A stretch of DNA of 64,000 bases from an uncultured Muribaculaceae bacterium (GTDB lineage: Bacteria; Bacteroidota; Bacteroidia; Bacteroidales; Muribaculaceae), in assembly GCA_910586995.1 (NCBI GenBank), contig CAJUKZ010000005.1:1-64000 (forward strand), given 5' to 3'. Positions 63,993 through 64,000 of this stretch are shown in pieces. The notes below the pieces were generated by a model. That model was not told where the DNA came from, made no database searches, and worked only from the letters and a program-made list of their open reading frames with translations. How positions within the stretch are numbered: position 1 is the first letter of the stretch; the number at the start of each line of letters is the position of its first letter. Position numbers and translations under genes: made by a program.

Positions 63993-64000
63993 CAAAGGTA
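63993..64000 (-). promoter_or_regulatory. Promoter -7 element at the right edge
   Basis: Minus-strand TACCTTTG fits TAnnTTTG, 25 bp before the ATG at 63967; the -33 element would be outside the window. Confidence 0.6.

Overview
The window looks like the chromosome of a Bacteroidales gut commensal, most probably Muribaculaceae or a close relative. The evidence is promoters of the Bacteroidetes type (TAnnTTTG, sometimes with TTTG about 19-20 bp upstream), a fused SecDF, a DUF3078 outer-membrane protein, a GLPGLI-family protein, PepSY-like and DUF4374 proteins, CarboxypepD_reg-type TonB receptors, and almost no Shine-Dalgarno sequences. The genus is not certain from sequence alone.

Region 1-4832 is the tail of an accessory island. 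It holds the C-terminal part of a MobV-type relaxase, two co-transcribed secreted proteins of unknown function, a strikingly structured RNA segment with its own promoter and terminator, and a membrane-anchored coiled-coil protein. It is visibly A+T-richer than the rest and stops at the 3' end of a tRNA-Phe gene (4833-4905, minus), a classic integration target.

Region 5218-23069 is envelope and transport. It starts with an outer-membrane protein. Next comes a LytS-type kinase, LytTR regulator and PepSY-like operon divergent from an RND permease that has no adaptor or outer-membrane partner beside it. An iron/siderophore operon resembling the Xus system follows (TonB receptor, DUF4374 surface lipoprotein, PepSY-TM protein), convergent with a secreted esterase. 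Last is a four-gene cluster joined by ATGA overlaps: a BlaI-type repressor, an M56 metallopeptidase sensor, an outer-membrane barrel and a GLPGLI protein.

Region 23217-39609 is mostly housekeeping: rplU-rpmA, acyl-ACP thioesterase, gluQ, yaaA, lpxH with a SUF-type DUF59 protein, tsaB, a META-domain lipoprotein, an amino-sugar kinase, a phosphodiesterase, a patatin, a GH13 enzyme, prs, then mtnN-luxS-AlbA_2-purT and a flavodoxin.

Region 39823-51901 is a long plus-strand run: purH, mreB, mreC, mreD, mrdA (PBP2), rodA, a PIF1-like helicase with TPRs, a NeuC-like epimerase and obg. It ties purine synthesis to the cell-elongation machinery. Region 51935-63967 is all minus strand: a GH20 hexosaminidase, secDF, then phoH-purC-menG-DUF3078, then a small unknown protein, a lipoprotein cyclophilin and an M16 peptidase.

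The parts most worth a second look are the rod-shaped RNA at about 3329-3545, the BlaI/M56/outer-membrane/GLPGLI cluster, and the Xus-like operon with its histidine-rich loop. Promoter, operator and terminator calls are by eye against consensus sequences. Family calls come from motif recognition without database searches.
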